A DNA stretch of 64,000 nt from Caulobacter sp. Root655. Lineage in GTDB: Bacteria > Pseudomonadota > Alphaproteobacteria > Caulobacterales > Caulobacteraceae. The stretch lies in NCBI RefSeq assembly GCF_001427665.1, contig NZ_LMHC01000023.1, forward strand, positions 344,023-408,022. The letters run 5' to 3'. The number at the start of each line of letters is the position of its first letter. Within the stretch, counting starts at the first letter, position 1. Below the pieces are notes generated by a model. It was not told where the DNA came from. It saw nothing but the letters and a program-made list of their open reading frames with translations, and ran no database searches. Both the position numbers and the translations under genes were made by a program. Below are positions 36,401 through 44,239 of this stretch, piece after piece.

Positions 36401-39400
36401 GGCCAGGATGCCGTGCGAATCCGCGCCCACCGTGTCGATGTCGCCGAGGCTGTCGACGTCGACGATGTTGCCCGCGCCGCCATTGCCGCCCGAGCCGCCG
36501 ACCCCGACCGCCACCGTGCCGGCCCCGACGCCGCCGGCGATGCCCAGCGCGCCCGTCCAGCCGCCTCCGCCACCGCCGCCGCCCACGCTCTGGGCATAGA
36601 TCGCCGAAGAGCGGTCGCCGAGGGTGACCAGGTCGCCCGTGCTGTCGACGTCGACCGCCCCGGCCTTGCCGCCGCCGCCGCCCGAACCGCCGACGCTGAC
36701 CGCCGCCGAACCGGCGAACTTGCCGCCCGCCAGGCCCGCCGCGAGGCTGAACCCGCCCGTGCCGCCGCCGCCGCCGACCGACTGGGCCATCAGACCCGCC
36801 GCGTCGTCGCCTTCGGTGGTCACCGCGCCGTGGTTGATGACGGTGACCGCCTCGCCCGCGCCGCCCAGGGCGGCCGAGCCGCCGACCGAGACACCGACCG
36901 CGCCCGCGCCCAGGCCGCCGGCCCCGGCCAACGAACCGCTCCAGCCGCCGTTGCCGCCGCCGCCGCCGATGCTCTGGGCGAACACGCCCGCCCCGCGGTC
37001 GCCGCGCGTATGGATCGCGCCGGTGGTGTCGACATCGACCGTCTTGGCCGCGCCGCCGCCGGCCCCCGAGCCACCGACCCCGACCGAGCCGCTCACCGCG
37101 CCCACGCCGCCGGCCAGGGCCGCCGCGATAGAGAACCCGCCGCTGCCGCCGCCGCCGCCCACGCTCTGGGCGAAGATGCCGCTTGAATCGACGCCGTAGG
37201 TGTCGATGCCGCCGATGCTCTTGACGTCGACGATGCCGCCGGCTCCGCCCGTGCCGCCGGAGCCGCCGATCGACACCGCTACCGCGCCGCCCGCCACGCC
37301 GCCGGCCCCGGACACCGCGCCGGTCCAGCCGCCCGTGCCGCCGCCGCCGCCGACCGCCTGGGCGTAGATTCCCGACGAGCGGTCGCCTTCGGTGAGGATG
37401 TCCGTGGCGCTGAGCACCGTGACGGCGCCGGCGTCGCCGCCGCCGCCGCCCGTGCCGCCGACCCCGACGCTGGCCGAGCCGGCCATGCCGCCGCCCGCCA
37501 CCGCCCCGGCCAGGGCGAAGCCGCCCGTGCCGCCGCCGCCGCCGACGCTCTGGGCCAGCAGGCCCGCGCTGTCGACACCGCGCGTGTGGACGGTCCCGGC
37601 CACGTCGACCGTGACCTCGTCGCCGAACCCGCCGCCGCCGGCTCCGCCGCCGACCGCCACGCCGATCGACGCGCTGAGCCCGCCCGAGGCCGCCCCGGCG
37701 ATCGCGCCGCTCCAGCCGCCGTTGCCGCCGCCGCCGCCGACCGACTGGGCGAAGATCCCGGCCGAACGGTCGCCGCCGGTGTCGATGGTCACGCCGCTGG
37801 CGTGGTCGATCTTGACCTTGCCGCCCTTGCCGCCCGAACCGCCCTTGCCGCCGACCGAGATCGCGCCCGAGGCCGCGCCGACGTCGCCGCCCGCCAGGGC
37901 CGCGGCCACCGCGTAGCCGCCCTCGCCGCCGCCGCCGCCCACGCTCTGGGCGAACACGCCGCGCGAATCCGCGCCGCTGGTGGTCAAGACCCCGTCGGCC
38001 GTGACGTGGACGAGGCCGCCCTCGCCGCCGCCGCCGCCGGCTCCGCCGACCCCGATGCTGACCGCGCCGTAGACGCCCGCCGCGCCGCCGGCCCCGAAGC
38101 CGCCGCTGCCGCCGCCGCCGCCCACGCTCTGGGCGTAGATCGCCGAGGCGCGCTCGCCGCCGGTGACGATCGAACCGCTGTTGGCCACCGTGACGTCACC
38201 GCCGTTGCTGGCCGTGCCGCCGGCCCCGCCGATCGACAGGTTGACGAACAGGCCGAAACTCGTGGAGTCGCCGCCGCTGCCGCCGCCGCCGCCGACGCTC
38301 TGGGCGAACACGCCGCCCGAGCCGTCGGCCTCGGTGACTATGGTTCCGGTGTTGCGCACCGTGACCGCGCCGCCGATCCCGCCGCCCGCGCCGTCGCCGC
38401 CGATGGCGAACATCGCGCCCGCGCCGCCGCCGTTGCCGCCGCCACCGCCGACGCTCTGGGCGAACACCGCGTAGGAATCATAGCCATGGGTGGTCAGGTC
38501 GCCGTTGTTGGTGACGCCGACCGCGTCGCCGGCCCCGCCGGCTCCGCCTGAACCGCCGATGGCCACCAGGCCGCCGGAGCCAGCGCCGTTGCCGCCGCCG
38601 CCACCGATGCTCTGGGCGAACACCGCCTGCGAGAGCTTGCCGTCGGTCTCGATCGAACCGTCATTGATCACGTCAACCGTACCGCCCTTGCCCGAGGCGC
38701 CGCCGCCGCCGCCGATGCCGACCAGGCCGCCGGCCCCGGCCCCCGCGCCGCCGCCGCCGCCGACGCTCTGAGCGAAGACGCCCTGGGCCAACTCGCCGTG
38801 GGTCTCGACCCGGCCGGTATTGTGGGCCGAGACATTGCCGCCCGTACCGGACGCCCCGCCGCCGCCGCCGATCGCCACCAGGCCGCCGGCCCCGCCGCCG
38901 ACCCCGCCGCTGCCGCCGACGCTCTGGGCGAACAGGCCGACCGAGCCGAGGCCGCGGGTGTCGATCACTCCGCCGTTGAACACCGTGACGTCGCCGCCCG
39001 CGCCGCCGCCGGAGCCGCCGCCGCCCAGGGCCGCGATGCCGGCGGCCCCGCCGGCCGCTCCGCCGCCGCCGCCGATGCTCTGGGCCAGGACGCCGAAGGA
39101 AAAGTCGTTGTGGGTGAGGATGCCGCCGTTGTTGGTGACGTCGACCGAGCCGCCCGCGCCCGCCGCGTTGGACCCGCCGGCGAAGGCCCCGATACCGCCG
39201 GCCGAGCCGCCCGAACCGGACAGGCCGGCGATGCTCTGGGCCAGGATGCCGTTGGACCGCTCGCCGAAGGTCTCCAGGTCGCCGTCATTGTCGACCCCCG
39301 CGAAGCCGCCCGGACCGCTGCCGCTGCCGGCCCCGCCGGCCCCGACCACGCCGGAGCCCGATCCGCCATCGCCGCCCGCGCCGCCCGCGCTCTGCACGCG

Positions 39401-40351
39401 GATGGCCGAGGAGTCCGCGCCCTGGGTGGTGACCGTCGCGTGGTTGGTCAGGTCGGCCGTACCGCCCGCCCCGCCATGGTCGCCGTCGCCGCCCTCGCCA
39501 TAGGCCCCATAGCCGTCGCCGCCGTCGCCGCCGCCCGAGGCGCGGCTCAGCACCTCGATCCCGGCCGCGCCGGTGCCGGTGGTCGCCACCGCGCCGCTGA
39601 CCGTCAGATGGACCGTGCCGCCGTCGCCGCCCGCGCCGCCGTCGCCGCCGAAGCCGACCAGGATGAGCGGCGGCACCAGATAGCCGTCACCGCCGCTGCC
39701 GCCGTGGCTGCCATTGGCCGTGGCCTGCACCGCCGGCGCGCCGTTGCCGTCGTAGCTGCCGCTGATCGACTGGTTGATCGTCCCGCCGGCATTGCCGTCG
39801 TCGCCGTCGCCGCCGCTCGCCGGATAGGAGCCGCCGCCGCTGACGCCCCCGCCATTGGCCTGAACCACGTAGTCGCCGGCCGCCGCGGGCACGGCCGCCA
39901 GGACCGTGGCGCTCACCGCCCCGGCCGCCAGCACCCGGCCCAGACCCTTGAGCAGCTTGCGGGCGGCGCTCTCCAGGCGAACGGCCTGGGCGCGGCTCTT
40001 GAAATCGATGACCGGGGCGTCCGCCTCTTGCGCCAGCACGGGCCGCGCGGCCGCCAGCCCGGCCAGCGACGCCAGGGCGTCATGCAGGCGCAGCAGCAGC
40101 TTGGGCGGCAGGGCTCCGGGGGTCCCGAACGAGGCGGCCAGCAGGCAGGCGACGGCGTCCTGGGTCGCCAGAAGCTCCGGCGCGGCCGGGCCGAACCGCT
40201 CGCTCAAAGCCGCGGCGACCCGCGGATCGCGCGCCTCGCGCGCCCAGCGGCCGGCCAGTTGCTCCAGCCCCTCGGCGAACCGGGCCAGACGATCGGCACG
40301 CGAAGATTCAGCGCCGACGGCTTTCGCCGTCTCAGTCGCGAACTGGCTCAT
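30458..40351 (-). CDS. Giant glycine-rich repeat autotransporter (3297 residues)
   Basis: A type V secretion protein. Residues 1-135 form a soluble, mostly helical arginine/alanine-rich domain. Residues about 137-158 are the first hydrophobic segment (LGRVLAAGAVSATVLAAVPAAA), probably the real signal core. From about 165 to 2650 run some 35 units of the form (D/R)xxGIxAQSVGGGGGxGG, each about 65 residues, with a beta-strand pair VTVxNxGxIxTxG before each. In the middle, units alternate between GGW/R-type and GGF/D-type. A non-repetitive stem follows. The last about 280 residues form a beta-barrel translocator ending in VKFTVPF, with a terminal aromatic as required for BAM. It is likely surface-exposed or shed. 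It may be co-transcribed with the downstream nucleotidyltransferase. Confidence 0.88.
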   Translation of the reverse strand: MSQFATETAKAVGAESSRADRLARFAEGLEQLAGRWAREARDPRVAAALSERFGPAAPELLATQDAVACLLAASFGTPGALPPKLLLRLHDALASLAGLAAARPVLAQEADAPVIDFKSRAQAVRLESAARKLLKGLGRVLAAGAVSATVLAAVPAAAGDYVVQANGGGVSGGGSYPASGGDGDDGNAGGTINQSISGSYDGNGAPAVQATANGSHGGSGGDGYLVPPLILVGFGGDGGAGGDGGTVHLTVSGAVATTGTGAAGIEVLSRASGGGDGGDGYGAYGEGGDGDHGGAGGTADLTNHATVTTQGADSSAIRVQSAGGAGGDGGSGSGVVGAGGAGSGSGPGGFAGVDNDGDLETFGERSNGILAQSIAGLSGSGGSAGGIGAFAGGSNAAGAGGSVDVTNNGGILTHNDFSFGVLAQSIGGGGGAAGGAAGIAALGGGGSGGGAGGDVTVFNGGVIDTRGLGSVGLFAQSVGGSGGVGGGAGGLVAIGGGGGASGTGGNVSAHNTGRVETHGELAQGVFAQSVGGGGGAGAGAGGLVGIGGGGGASGKGGTVDVINDGSIETDGKLSQAVFAQSIGGGGGNGAGSGGLVAIGGSGGAGGAGDAVGVTNNGDLTTHGYDSYAVFAQSVGGGGGNGGGAGAMFAIGGDGAGGGIGGAVTVRNTGTIVTEADGSGGVFAQSVGGGGGSGGDSTSFGLFVNLSIGGAGGTASNGGDVTVANSGSIVTGGERASAIYAQSVGGGGGSGGFGAGGAAGVYGAVSIGVGGAGGGGGEGGLVHVTADGVLTTSGADSRGVFAQSVGGGGGEGGYAVAAALAGGDVGAASGAISVGGKGGSGGKGGKVKIDHASGVTIDTGGDRSAGIFAQSVGGGGGNGGWSGAIAGAASGGLSASIGVAVGGGAGGGGFGDEVTVDVAGTVHTRGVDSAGLLAQSVGGGGGTGGFALAGAVAGGGMAGSASVGVGGTGGGGGDAGAVTVLSATDILTEGDRSSGIYAQAVGGGGGTGGWTGAVSGAGGVAGGAVAVSIGGSGGTGGAGGIVDVKSIGGIDTYGVDSSGIFAQSVGGGGGSGGFSIAAALAGGVGAVSGSVGVGGSGAGGGAAKTVDVDTTGAIHTRGDRGAGVFAQSIGGGGGNGGWSGSLAGAGGLGAGAVGVSVGGSAALGGAGEAVTVINHGAVTTEGDDAAGLMAQSVGGGGGTGGFSLAAGLAGGKFAGSAAVSVGGSGGGGGKAGAVDVDSTGDLVTLGDRSSAIYAQSVGGGGGGGGWTGALGIAGGVGAGTVAVGVGGSGGNGGAGNIVDVDSLGDIDTVGADSHGILAQSIGGGGGTGGFSLAAGVAGGQTAGAGSVSVGGSGTGGGSAEAVTVGSEGDIHTRGDRAAGVYAQSVGGGGGDGGWSGSLAIGAGQTAGAVSVSVGGSAGLGGDGKAVTVGSKGNVTTEGDDAAGLLAQSIGGGGGTGGFSLSAGVGAGQTAGAASVSVGGAGGAGGDAELVKVKSEGQIATDGFRSYGVQAQSVGGGGGSGGWSGSLAVGAGQTGAAVTVGVGGFGGVGGDGGEVQVDVIDLILTLGDDATAVLAQSIGGGGGSGGFSLAAGVGAGQTAGSGSLSIGGFGGAAGDGKTVTVTSHADISTTGARANGLQAQSIGGGGGAGGWTGAVAVAAGQTSGAVAVGIGGFGAGGGDGLDVTVDSFGQIETHGDDAVGILAQSVGGGGGSGGFSLAAGVSVGKSTGAGSLSIGGGGGVGGDGGVVAVHSRDLIETHGDRAYAVQAQSIGGGGGNGGFSAAVTAALSSGKPVGVGAAIGGFGGAGGDGLDVTVTSDLGAVTHGEAAHGLIAQSIGGGGGSGGFSISGALTAGTSTIGVSASIGGAGGSAGDAGVVRVTTDGVTTTEGARAYGVFAQSVGGGGGDGGFAGALTGGLSSTDNIAIGVSIGGSGGSAGIGRDVYVTNNGKVGTTGDGATAVFAQSVGGGGGTGGMAVSAALGGAKSKNISLAFGGSGGGGGKGGDVHVTSTDLVVTEGDDAIGIFAQSVGGGGGAGGAAGALAVSGGNSTNLAMNMGGSGATGSIGGDVTVVNSGTVVTHGEQSHGIFAESIGGGGGHGGMAGIDENQWSDYMAGGAGTVSLGSGSNNISVALGGAGGTGNDGGVVKVTNSGVVATTGESQANAIYAQSIGGGGGDAGVSTAASGSFGQGRNGTYAIALGGTGGAAGDGGLVQVFNSGSLSTVGGNATGIVAQSVGGGGGGGGDARGFSLSFSKKAAGTSKATSVNLSIGGQGGAAGQGGEVNVTNSGQILTLGGDSHGVFAQSVGGGGGRGGLISTQGEEVVTFLDMANKGEAKGGQIAIGGSGAGGGDGGLVTVGNSGLIWTKGKDAHGVFAQSVGGGGGDGGSGLAGEVSIGGQGGVAGNGGEVRVTNSGTIVTEGALSRGVFAQSVGGGGGTGGATDYDGDDTYSYSKGLSDTMKVVGNLTATKDLIDSFSEPAWGVSIGGTGGSAGDGGVVKVDNSGAIYTSGRLSHGIMAQSVGGGGGTGGEGTITGVGQIVFSGVGGTAGDGGDVTVTNSGLIQTSGYGAYGIFAQSVGGGGGVAGDTSLGIASWGDLGPYGGEDYSSYGKLSVNPLDGYGGDGGDVTVTNTGDIVLLGEGSVGIFAQSVGGGGGLFGSGLGLSFAGSLGGTGDAGTVTVVQNGNIYVGGKNGVGAFFQSQAGDVPAAGLHSLALAPAAGPTYAAKDIVATLNGDVRGGSVYGKGVLVDGGKDNVINLMGVVSAASNLAIVGTTGNDTINSHKGVVGNIDLGSGINAFNNLSTAVLQSLDFIKLNGGLLKTDGVFTPGGNGLVQTTRVEGNFTQTASGVFLADLDLGKTGKAGEIDRLDVTGKLDLKGKFVLQIMDPGHILPGDHTATILNGVGALTSSGLQLVAPTSSIATFELKTTADDLNLHYVVDFSPAGFNVNRTAVGDHINNIQLTGSSTGFAPVAAELFWEPSQVALANYYDSFSPEAYADQVAVTNFAIAGFTDSLMSCPTAPGQVAASPEGCVWAKAGGRLVKLDATAQDMAFEERATGLSGGFEGEVAPHWRVGAAASAESLRTGIETRTNGSGERYQFGVVAKRIQGPLTAALAFDTGMSSLETRRAVLLPSGLRMAEAKQRQTFQALTARISYRLGEDRLYAKPIAELSHSRIKTDAFAETGAGALNLVGPEQKDRATRLSAKLEVGGEFMQGVTAIRPYARVGATTTLSGKAPLFTAAFESAPGPSGQFSVAGRLDKTTLDTELGVSIVGAKGASARLNWSGQFGDRVSNQSLAVKFTVPF

Positions 40352-40524
40352 GGATCGTCCCCCCGGATGCGGACGGTCGAAATCAGATCGATCCGCACGC
40401 TGTAGTTTAACCGTTCCTATCGCCGACTCGGACCGGTTTCGCCATCTGGGAGAACAAGGTTCTTGATCCCGAAACGAAACAGCGATCGCCGACAGTCACG
40501 CTTGATGCAATTTCGAGGGGAAAT
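40352..40524. other. Promoter region of the autotransporter gene
   Basis: About 170 bases between the autotransporter start and tRNA-Gly. It is more A/T-rich than its surroundings. No clear operator was identified. Transcription from the tRNA runs leftward into it. Confidence 0.35.
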
Positions 40525-40599
40525 TGGAGCGGGCGATGGGAATCGAACCCACGACATTCTGCTTGGGAAGCAGACGCTCTACCTCTGAGCTACGCCCGC
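40525..40599 (-). tRNA. tRNA-Gly(CCC)
   Basis: A complete cloverleaf: acceptor GCGGGCG/CGCCCGC, D arm GCTCAGAGGTAGAGC, anticodon stem TCTGC/GCAGA with loop TTCCCAA (anticodon CCC), T arm GTGGGTTCGATTCCCAT, discriminator T and an encoded CCA at 40525-40527. Confidence 0.95.
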
Positions 40600-40735
40600 A
40601 TTGGACGGAAGCGACGCGCCGTCCAAGCGCTGCGCTCGTCTAGCTGGTCTGATCCCGCAGCTCAAGACCATCCGTTGACGCCGACTGTGGAGCGGCGCAC
40701 GATCGGGTCAAACAAGCGTTCGGGAGGACGACGCC

Positions 40736-41356
40736 ATGGCCGACGGTCACCAGCATCCAGACGAGCATGCCCGGGCTCAGTTTCACGCCATGACCGAGGG
40801 CACGCCCCAGGACTGGGCGATCATCGCCAACGCCTCGATGGCGTTCGGCCGCGAGCTGCCCACGCGGCTGGTCTCGCACCTGAAACTGCTGCAGGGCGAC
40901 TGCGGCGGCTTCGCCATCGACCGGCTGGACCACAGCCTGCAGACCGCCACCCGCGCCTTCCAAGACGGCCGCGACGAGGAATACGTGGTCTGCGCCCTGT
41001 TGCACGACATCGGCGACATCCTGGGCCCGCGCAATCACGCCGACATCGCCGCCGCGATCCTCCAGCCCTTCGTCTCGGAGGAGAACCACTGGATGGTGGC
41101 CCACCACGCCATCTTCCAGGGCTACTATTTCTTCCAGCACCTGGGCCTGGACCGCGACATGCGCGACCAGTTCCGGGGTCATCCCAGCTTCGAACATACC
41201 GCCCAGTTCTGCCACATCTACGACCAGGAGGCCTTCGACCCGGCCTACACGTCGATGCCTCTGGAAGCCTTCGAGCCGATGCTGCACCGGGTGATGTCGA
41301 CGCCCAAGCGGTCGATCTACCTGCGCAAGGAGGCAGCGGCGGCGGCGGGAGCTTAA
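40736..41356 (+). CDS. HD-domain protein (PhnZ/MIOX-like or phosphohydrolase)
   Basis: A 206-residue soluble HD-domain protein. Metal residues are visible in DHSLQTATRAF, LLHDIGD (the HD pair), NHADIAA and HHAIFQGYYFF, with an aspartate in FDPAY near the end. The spacing resembles the mixed-valent di-iron HD oxygenase group (PhnZ, myo-inositol oxygenase) as well as predicted phosphohydrolases; I cannot decide between them. No phosphonate or inositol genes are adjacent. The gene is monocistronic, followed by an inverted repeat. Confidence 0.75.
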   Translation: MADGHQHPDEHARAQFHAMTEGTPQDWAIIANASMAFGRELPTRLVSHLKLLQGDCGGFAIDRLDHSLQTATRAFQDGRDEEYVVCALLHDIGDILGPRNHADIAAAILQPFVSEENHWMVAHHAIFQGYYFFQHLGLDRDMRDQFRGHPSFEHTAQFCHIYDQEAFDPAYTSMPLEAFEPMLHRVMSTPKRSIYLRKEAAAAAGA

Positions 41357-41363
41357 ACTAAAG

Positions 41364-41491
41364 CCTCCCCCCGTGGGGGAGGCGGCCGAAGGCCGGTGGG
41401 GGGATAGGATGGCCCCGACCAGGCATGGGATTGGTTGCCCTAAAACTCCCCCCACCGATCGCTACGCGATCGCCTCCCCCACAGGGGGAGG
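41364..41491. repeat. Intergenic inverted repeat, CCTCCCCC...GGGGGAGG family, copy 1
   Basis: Left part CCTCCCCCCGTGGGGGAGG with GGCCGAAGGCCGGTGGGGGG; right part AAACTCCCCCCACCG then a GATCGCTACGCGATC-like stem and CCTCCCCCACAGGGGGAGG. It lies between the convergent HD and TraB genes. Copy 2 is at 52596-52730. Confidence 0.85.
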
Positions 41492-41509
41492 ACCTTGAAA
41501 ACCGAAGCC

Positions 41510-42394
41510 CTACTCCACCACCTCTGCCTTGATGCCCAGCTTCGCCAGCTGAGCCTGCAAGCTGTCCGGCCCCGTCAGGTGCCCCGCCCCCACCGCCACG
41601 AAGCTGACGCCCGAGCCGGCCAGCCTGGTCTTCAGTTGCCCCGCCCAGTCGCGGTTCCGGTCGACCAGCAGCAGTTGGTAGAGGTCGGGATAGTCACGCT
41701 GCATTTCGTCGACCATCTGGCGTTCCAGTTCGCCCTGGTCGCCCGCCGCCCAGGCTGTCACCAGGGCGTCGACCTTGCCGGGCCCCTCGTCGACGTCGTC
41801 CAGGGTGGATTCCAGCAGCTCCCGCTCCTGGTCCGGGGTCATGTCGGCGAAGAACCGCACCTGCTGCTCGGCGGTCTCGAAGGCCGAGATCGGCTTGCCC
41901 GCCGCCTTGGCCTGGGCGGTCAGCAGCTTCTCGACACCGCTTTCGGGATCGTAGCCGGCCTGTAGCAGCGGAGTCAGCGACACGGTCAGGGCCGCCAGCC
42001 AGGGCCGCATGACGTCGATGGCCTGAGGCGGAAAGCCCATGCCCTGAGCCGCCGCTTGCAGCTTCCGGTACGTCTCCGGACTGAGCTTGCTGGAGAGCGG
42101 CGTGGCCCGGTCGACCCCGTATTGCAACATCAGCGGCTGCATCGCCTTGGGGTCGTCGGGCTGCTCGATCTCCATCACCACGTCGTCGGCCTGGGTGAAG
42201 GCCTTGGCGATCCGGGCCGAGCGCCACTGGGTCTGGGGCTTGAGCACGTGGACGGTCCCGAACAGGTAGATCGTCGAGTCCTTGTCCTTGATCGCCCACA
42301 GCGAGGGTTCGGCGAAAGCAGGAGCCGCCCCCACCGCCAGAAGGGCGATGAGGGCGAGCGCGACGTGGCGGGCGGCGTTGAGCAGAATCATCAT
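41510..42394 (-). CDS. TraB/GumN-family protein
   Basis: A 294-residue protein with signal peptide (LNAARHVALALIALLAVGAAPAFA). The TraB/GumN (Tiki-like) domain is marked by SLWAIKDKDSTIYLFGTVHVLK, an internal VVMEIEQPDD, and the C-terminal VSFVAVGAGHLTGPDSL, the two GxxH motifs thought to bind metal in this putative protease fold. It is probably periplasmic. The start at 42394 begins the signal peptide; the longer open form upstream does not. Function in bacteria is unproven. Confidence 0.85.
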   Translation of the reverse strand: MMILLNAARHVALALIALLAVGAAPAFAEPSLWAIKDKDSTIYLFGTVHVLKPQTQWRSARIAKAFTQADDVVMEIEQPDDPKAMQPLMLQYGVDRATPLSSKLSPETYRKLQAAAQGMGFPPQAIDVMRPWLAALTVSLTPLLQAGYDPESGVEKLLTAQAKAAGKPISAFETAEQQVRFFADMTPDQERELLESTLDDVDEGPGKVDALVTAWAAGDQGELERQMVDEMQRDYPDLYQLLLVDRNRDWAGQLKTRLAGSGVSFVAVGAGHLTGPDSLQAQLAKLGIKAEVVE

Positions 42395-42485
42395 CCGCCG
42401 AGTGTTTCGGCCAGACGGCGGCGGAGCAAGGCCGCGTCTGACTCGCCCCCACATAGGATAGCAGACGGGCGAGGTCGGGAAGCGC

Positions 42486-42594
42486 CCTGCGTCCTTCGAG
42501 GCCCTCCCTTGGAGGGCGCCTCAGGATGAGGAATTCAGCAACAACGCTCCTCATCCTGAGGTGCGTAGCGCAGCGAAGCCTCGAAGGACGCAGG
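42486..42594. repeat. Intergenic inverted repeat, CCTTCGAGG/CATCCTGAGG family
   Basis: CCTGCGTCCTTCGAGGC at 42486-42502 pairs with GCCTCGAAGGACGCAGG at 42578-42594, and inner CCTCAGGATGAGG pairs with CCTCATCCTGAGG. It is the same family as 4725-4826, here between two leftward genes. Confidence 0.87.
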
Positions 42595-42628
42595 ACACTC
42601 GCCAAAAGAACCTTACCGTCGCCTCTCC

Positions 42629-43555
42629 CTAGCGCAGGAAGCTCTCCACCTCGGCGGCGAAGGCGGCCGGCTGGTCCAGCATGATGAAGTGCAGCGAACC
42701 GTCGATGCGCTTGACCTTGGCCGAGGCCATCGGGGCGTAGGCCTGGGTGTAGAGGTCGTCATAGGCCGCCTGCGGCGCGCCGGTGGCCGCGTCCCACGGA
42801 TAGAGCATCACGGTCGGGGTCTTGATGGCCGCGATCTCGCCGCGCAGGTCGGTGGTCAGGTCGTCATAGAGGGCGCGGCCGGTCACCGAGGGGTCGGAGG
42901 CGATCGCGGCGGCGGTGGCGGCCTTCAGGCCCTCGGGCGACTTGACCAGGCGGGCCATGGTCCGGGTCTCGCCGGCGGCCCAGGCTTCGGGCGTGGACTT
43001 CGCGGCCACGTCGCGCATGGCGGTCGCCTGGGGCTTGACCGCCTCGACGGTGGCGGTCGGCGAGAAGACCACGGGGTAGAAGGGCAGGCTGTCGACCACC
43101 ATCAGCCGGCCGACGTCCTCCGGGTGCTGACGGGACAGCATCAGGCCCATCAGCCCGCCCATCGAGTGGCCGATCACGGCCGGCGACTTCAGGTGGGCCG
43201 ACTTGATGTAGCCGTCCAGGGCGTCGAGCGTCGGTTGCAGGACGGGCCCCTCGGCGTTGGCGCCGACCGGGGCTCCGGCGAAGCCCGCCACCTGGACGAC
43301 GTGCAGGCGGTAGCGGCCTTCCAGCTGCTTGACGGTGGCGTCCCAGACGGCGCTGGACGAGGCCAGACCGGGGATCAGCACCACGTCGGGCCCCTTGCCC
43401 GTCACCGTGACGGTCAAGCGGGGCGCGGCGGCCGAGGGGGCGGCGACGCGGGCGGCGACGGGGGCGGCCTGGGCCGGATGCAGGACGGCGGCGAAGGCGG
43501 TGGCGGTGACGGCGCAAGCGAAGGCGGCGCGCGCCAGGATATGGCGGACGGTCAT
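42629..43555 (-). CDS. Secreted alpha/beta hydrolase
   Basis: A 308-residue alpha/beta-hydrolase with a signal peptide (ILARAAFACAVTATAFAAVLHPAQAA). The nucleophile elbow is GHSMGGLMG, the oxyanion region is VVLIPGLASSSAVWD, and the catalytic histidine is likely in DGSLHFIMLDQP near the C-terminus. An aspartate in PWDAATG is a candidate acid. It is periplasmic or secreted; the substrate is unknown. The start ATG is at 43555. It lies just downstream of the XRE operon on the same strand, separated by 57 bases. Confidence 0.85.
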   Translation of the reverse strand: MTVRHILARAAFACAVTATAFAAVLHPAQAAPVAARVAAPSAAAPRLTVTVTGKGPDVVLIPGLASSSAVWDATVKQLEGRYRLHVVQVAGFAGAPVGANAEGPVLQPTLDALDGYIKSAHLKSPAVIGHSMGGLMGLMLSRQHPEDVGRLMVVDSLPFYPVVFSPTATVEAVKPQATAMRDVAAKSTPEAWAAGETRTMARLVKSPEGLKAATAAAIASDPSVTGRALYDDLTTDLRGEIAAIKTPTVMLYPWDAATGAPQAAYDDLYTQAYAPMASAKVKRIDGSLHFIMLDQPAAFAAEVESFLR

Positions 43556-43612
43556 GATGGTCTCCGTGGGTGGGGTTTGGTCTAGGTCAGGGCTTTGGAC
43601 GGCGGGACGAGG

Positions 43613-43807
43613 TCAGGCCTCGTCCTGGAAGATGGTCTCGATCGGCAGGCCGAACAGGCGGGCGATCTTGAAGGCCAGCGGCAGGCTGGGATCGTACTTG
43701 CCGGTCTCCAGGGCGTTGATGGTCTGGCGCGAGACCTCCAGCCGGTCGGCGAGATCCGCCTGGCTCCAGTCCCGCTCGGCCCGCAGGACCTTGAGGCGGT
43801 TCTTCAC
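43613..43807 (-). CDS. XRE-family transcription regulator (YozG-like), 64 residues
   Basis: A minimal helix-turn-helix protein: LKVLRAERDWSQADLADRL...VSRQTINALETGKYDPSLPLAFKIARLFGLPIETIF, the compact subgroup that typically accompanies small membrane proteins. The GTG start at 43807 is chosen because GGAGG lies six bases before it and it overlaps the stop of the upstream membrane-protein gene (GTGA). A start 12 bases upstream (ATG) would lie on the SD itself. It probably autoregulates the operon through the palindromes at 44513-44563. Confidence 0.85.
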   Translation of the reverse strand: MKNRLKVLRAERDWSQADLADRLEVSRQTINALETGKYDPSLPLAFKIARLFGLPIETIFQDEA

Positions 43808-44214
43808 CGGTACCTCCATTTCACCAGAGGCTGGGCCAGGCCCATCGCGGCGCAGAAGACCGGGAACACCATGTAGAGCGGCAGGTGGGGCACGAGGTCG
43901 GCGTTCTCCAGGAACCCCCAGGCGGTGCAACCGGCCAGGGTGACGCCGATGCCCCAGAGCATGGCCTGGACCAGCATCGAGCGCAGGAACTCGTCGGTCT
44001 CCTCCACCAGATAGAGGCCCATGATGGCGATCACCGCGATGATCGGCAGGGCGGGCGCGATGGCCAGCCCCCACAGCAGCGCCCCTTGAGGGGCCCAGGC
44101 CTTGATCATCCAGATCGAGGCGAACAGCACCGCGACATAGGCGCCCATCGCCGGAAAGAACCGGACGAGATAGCGCTTGGCGGCCGGGCTCATGGTCTTG
44201 GGTTTGCGGATCAT
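43804..44214 (-). CDS. Integral membrane protein of the XRE operon, 136 residues
   Basis: Four predicted membrane helices (AMGAYVAVLFASIWMI, LLWGLAIAPALPIIAVIAIMGLYLV, MLWGIGVTLAGCTAWGF, PLYMVFPVFCAAMGLAQPLV) after a basic N-terminus. Proteins of this layout are regularly found directly upstream of small XRE regulators in Proteobacteria, but the function is unknown. It overlaps the regulator start by 4 bases and follows another small membrane protein by 25 bases. Confidence 0.75.
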   Translation of the reverse strand: MIRKPKTMSPAAKRYLVRFFPAMGAYVAVLFASIWMIKAWAPQGALLWGLAIAPALPIIAVIAIMGLYLVEETDEFLRSMLVQAMLWGIGVTLAGCTAWGFLENADLVPHLPLYMVFPVFCAAMGLAQPLVKWRYR

Positions 44215-44239
44215 CTCGCTAACTCCCGATGGACAAATG

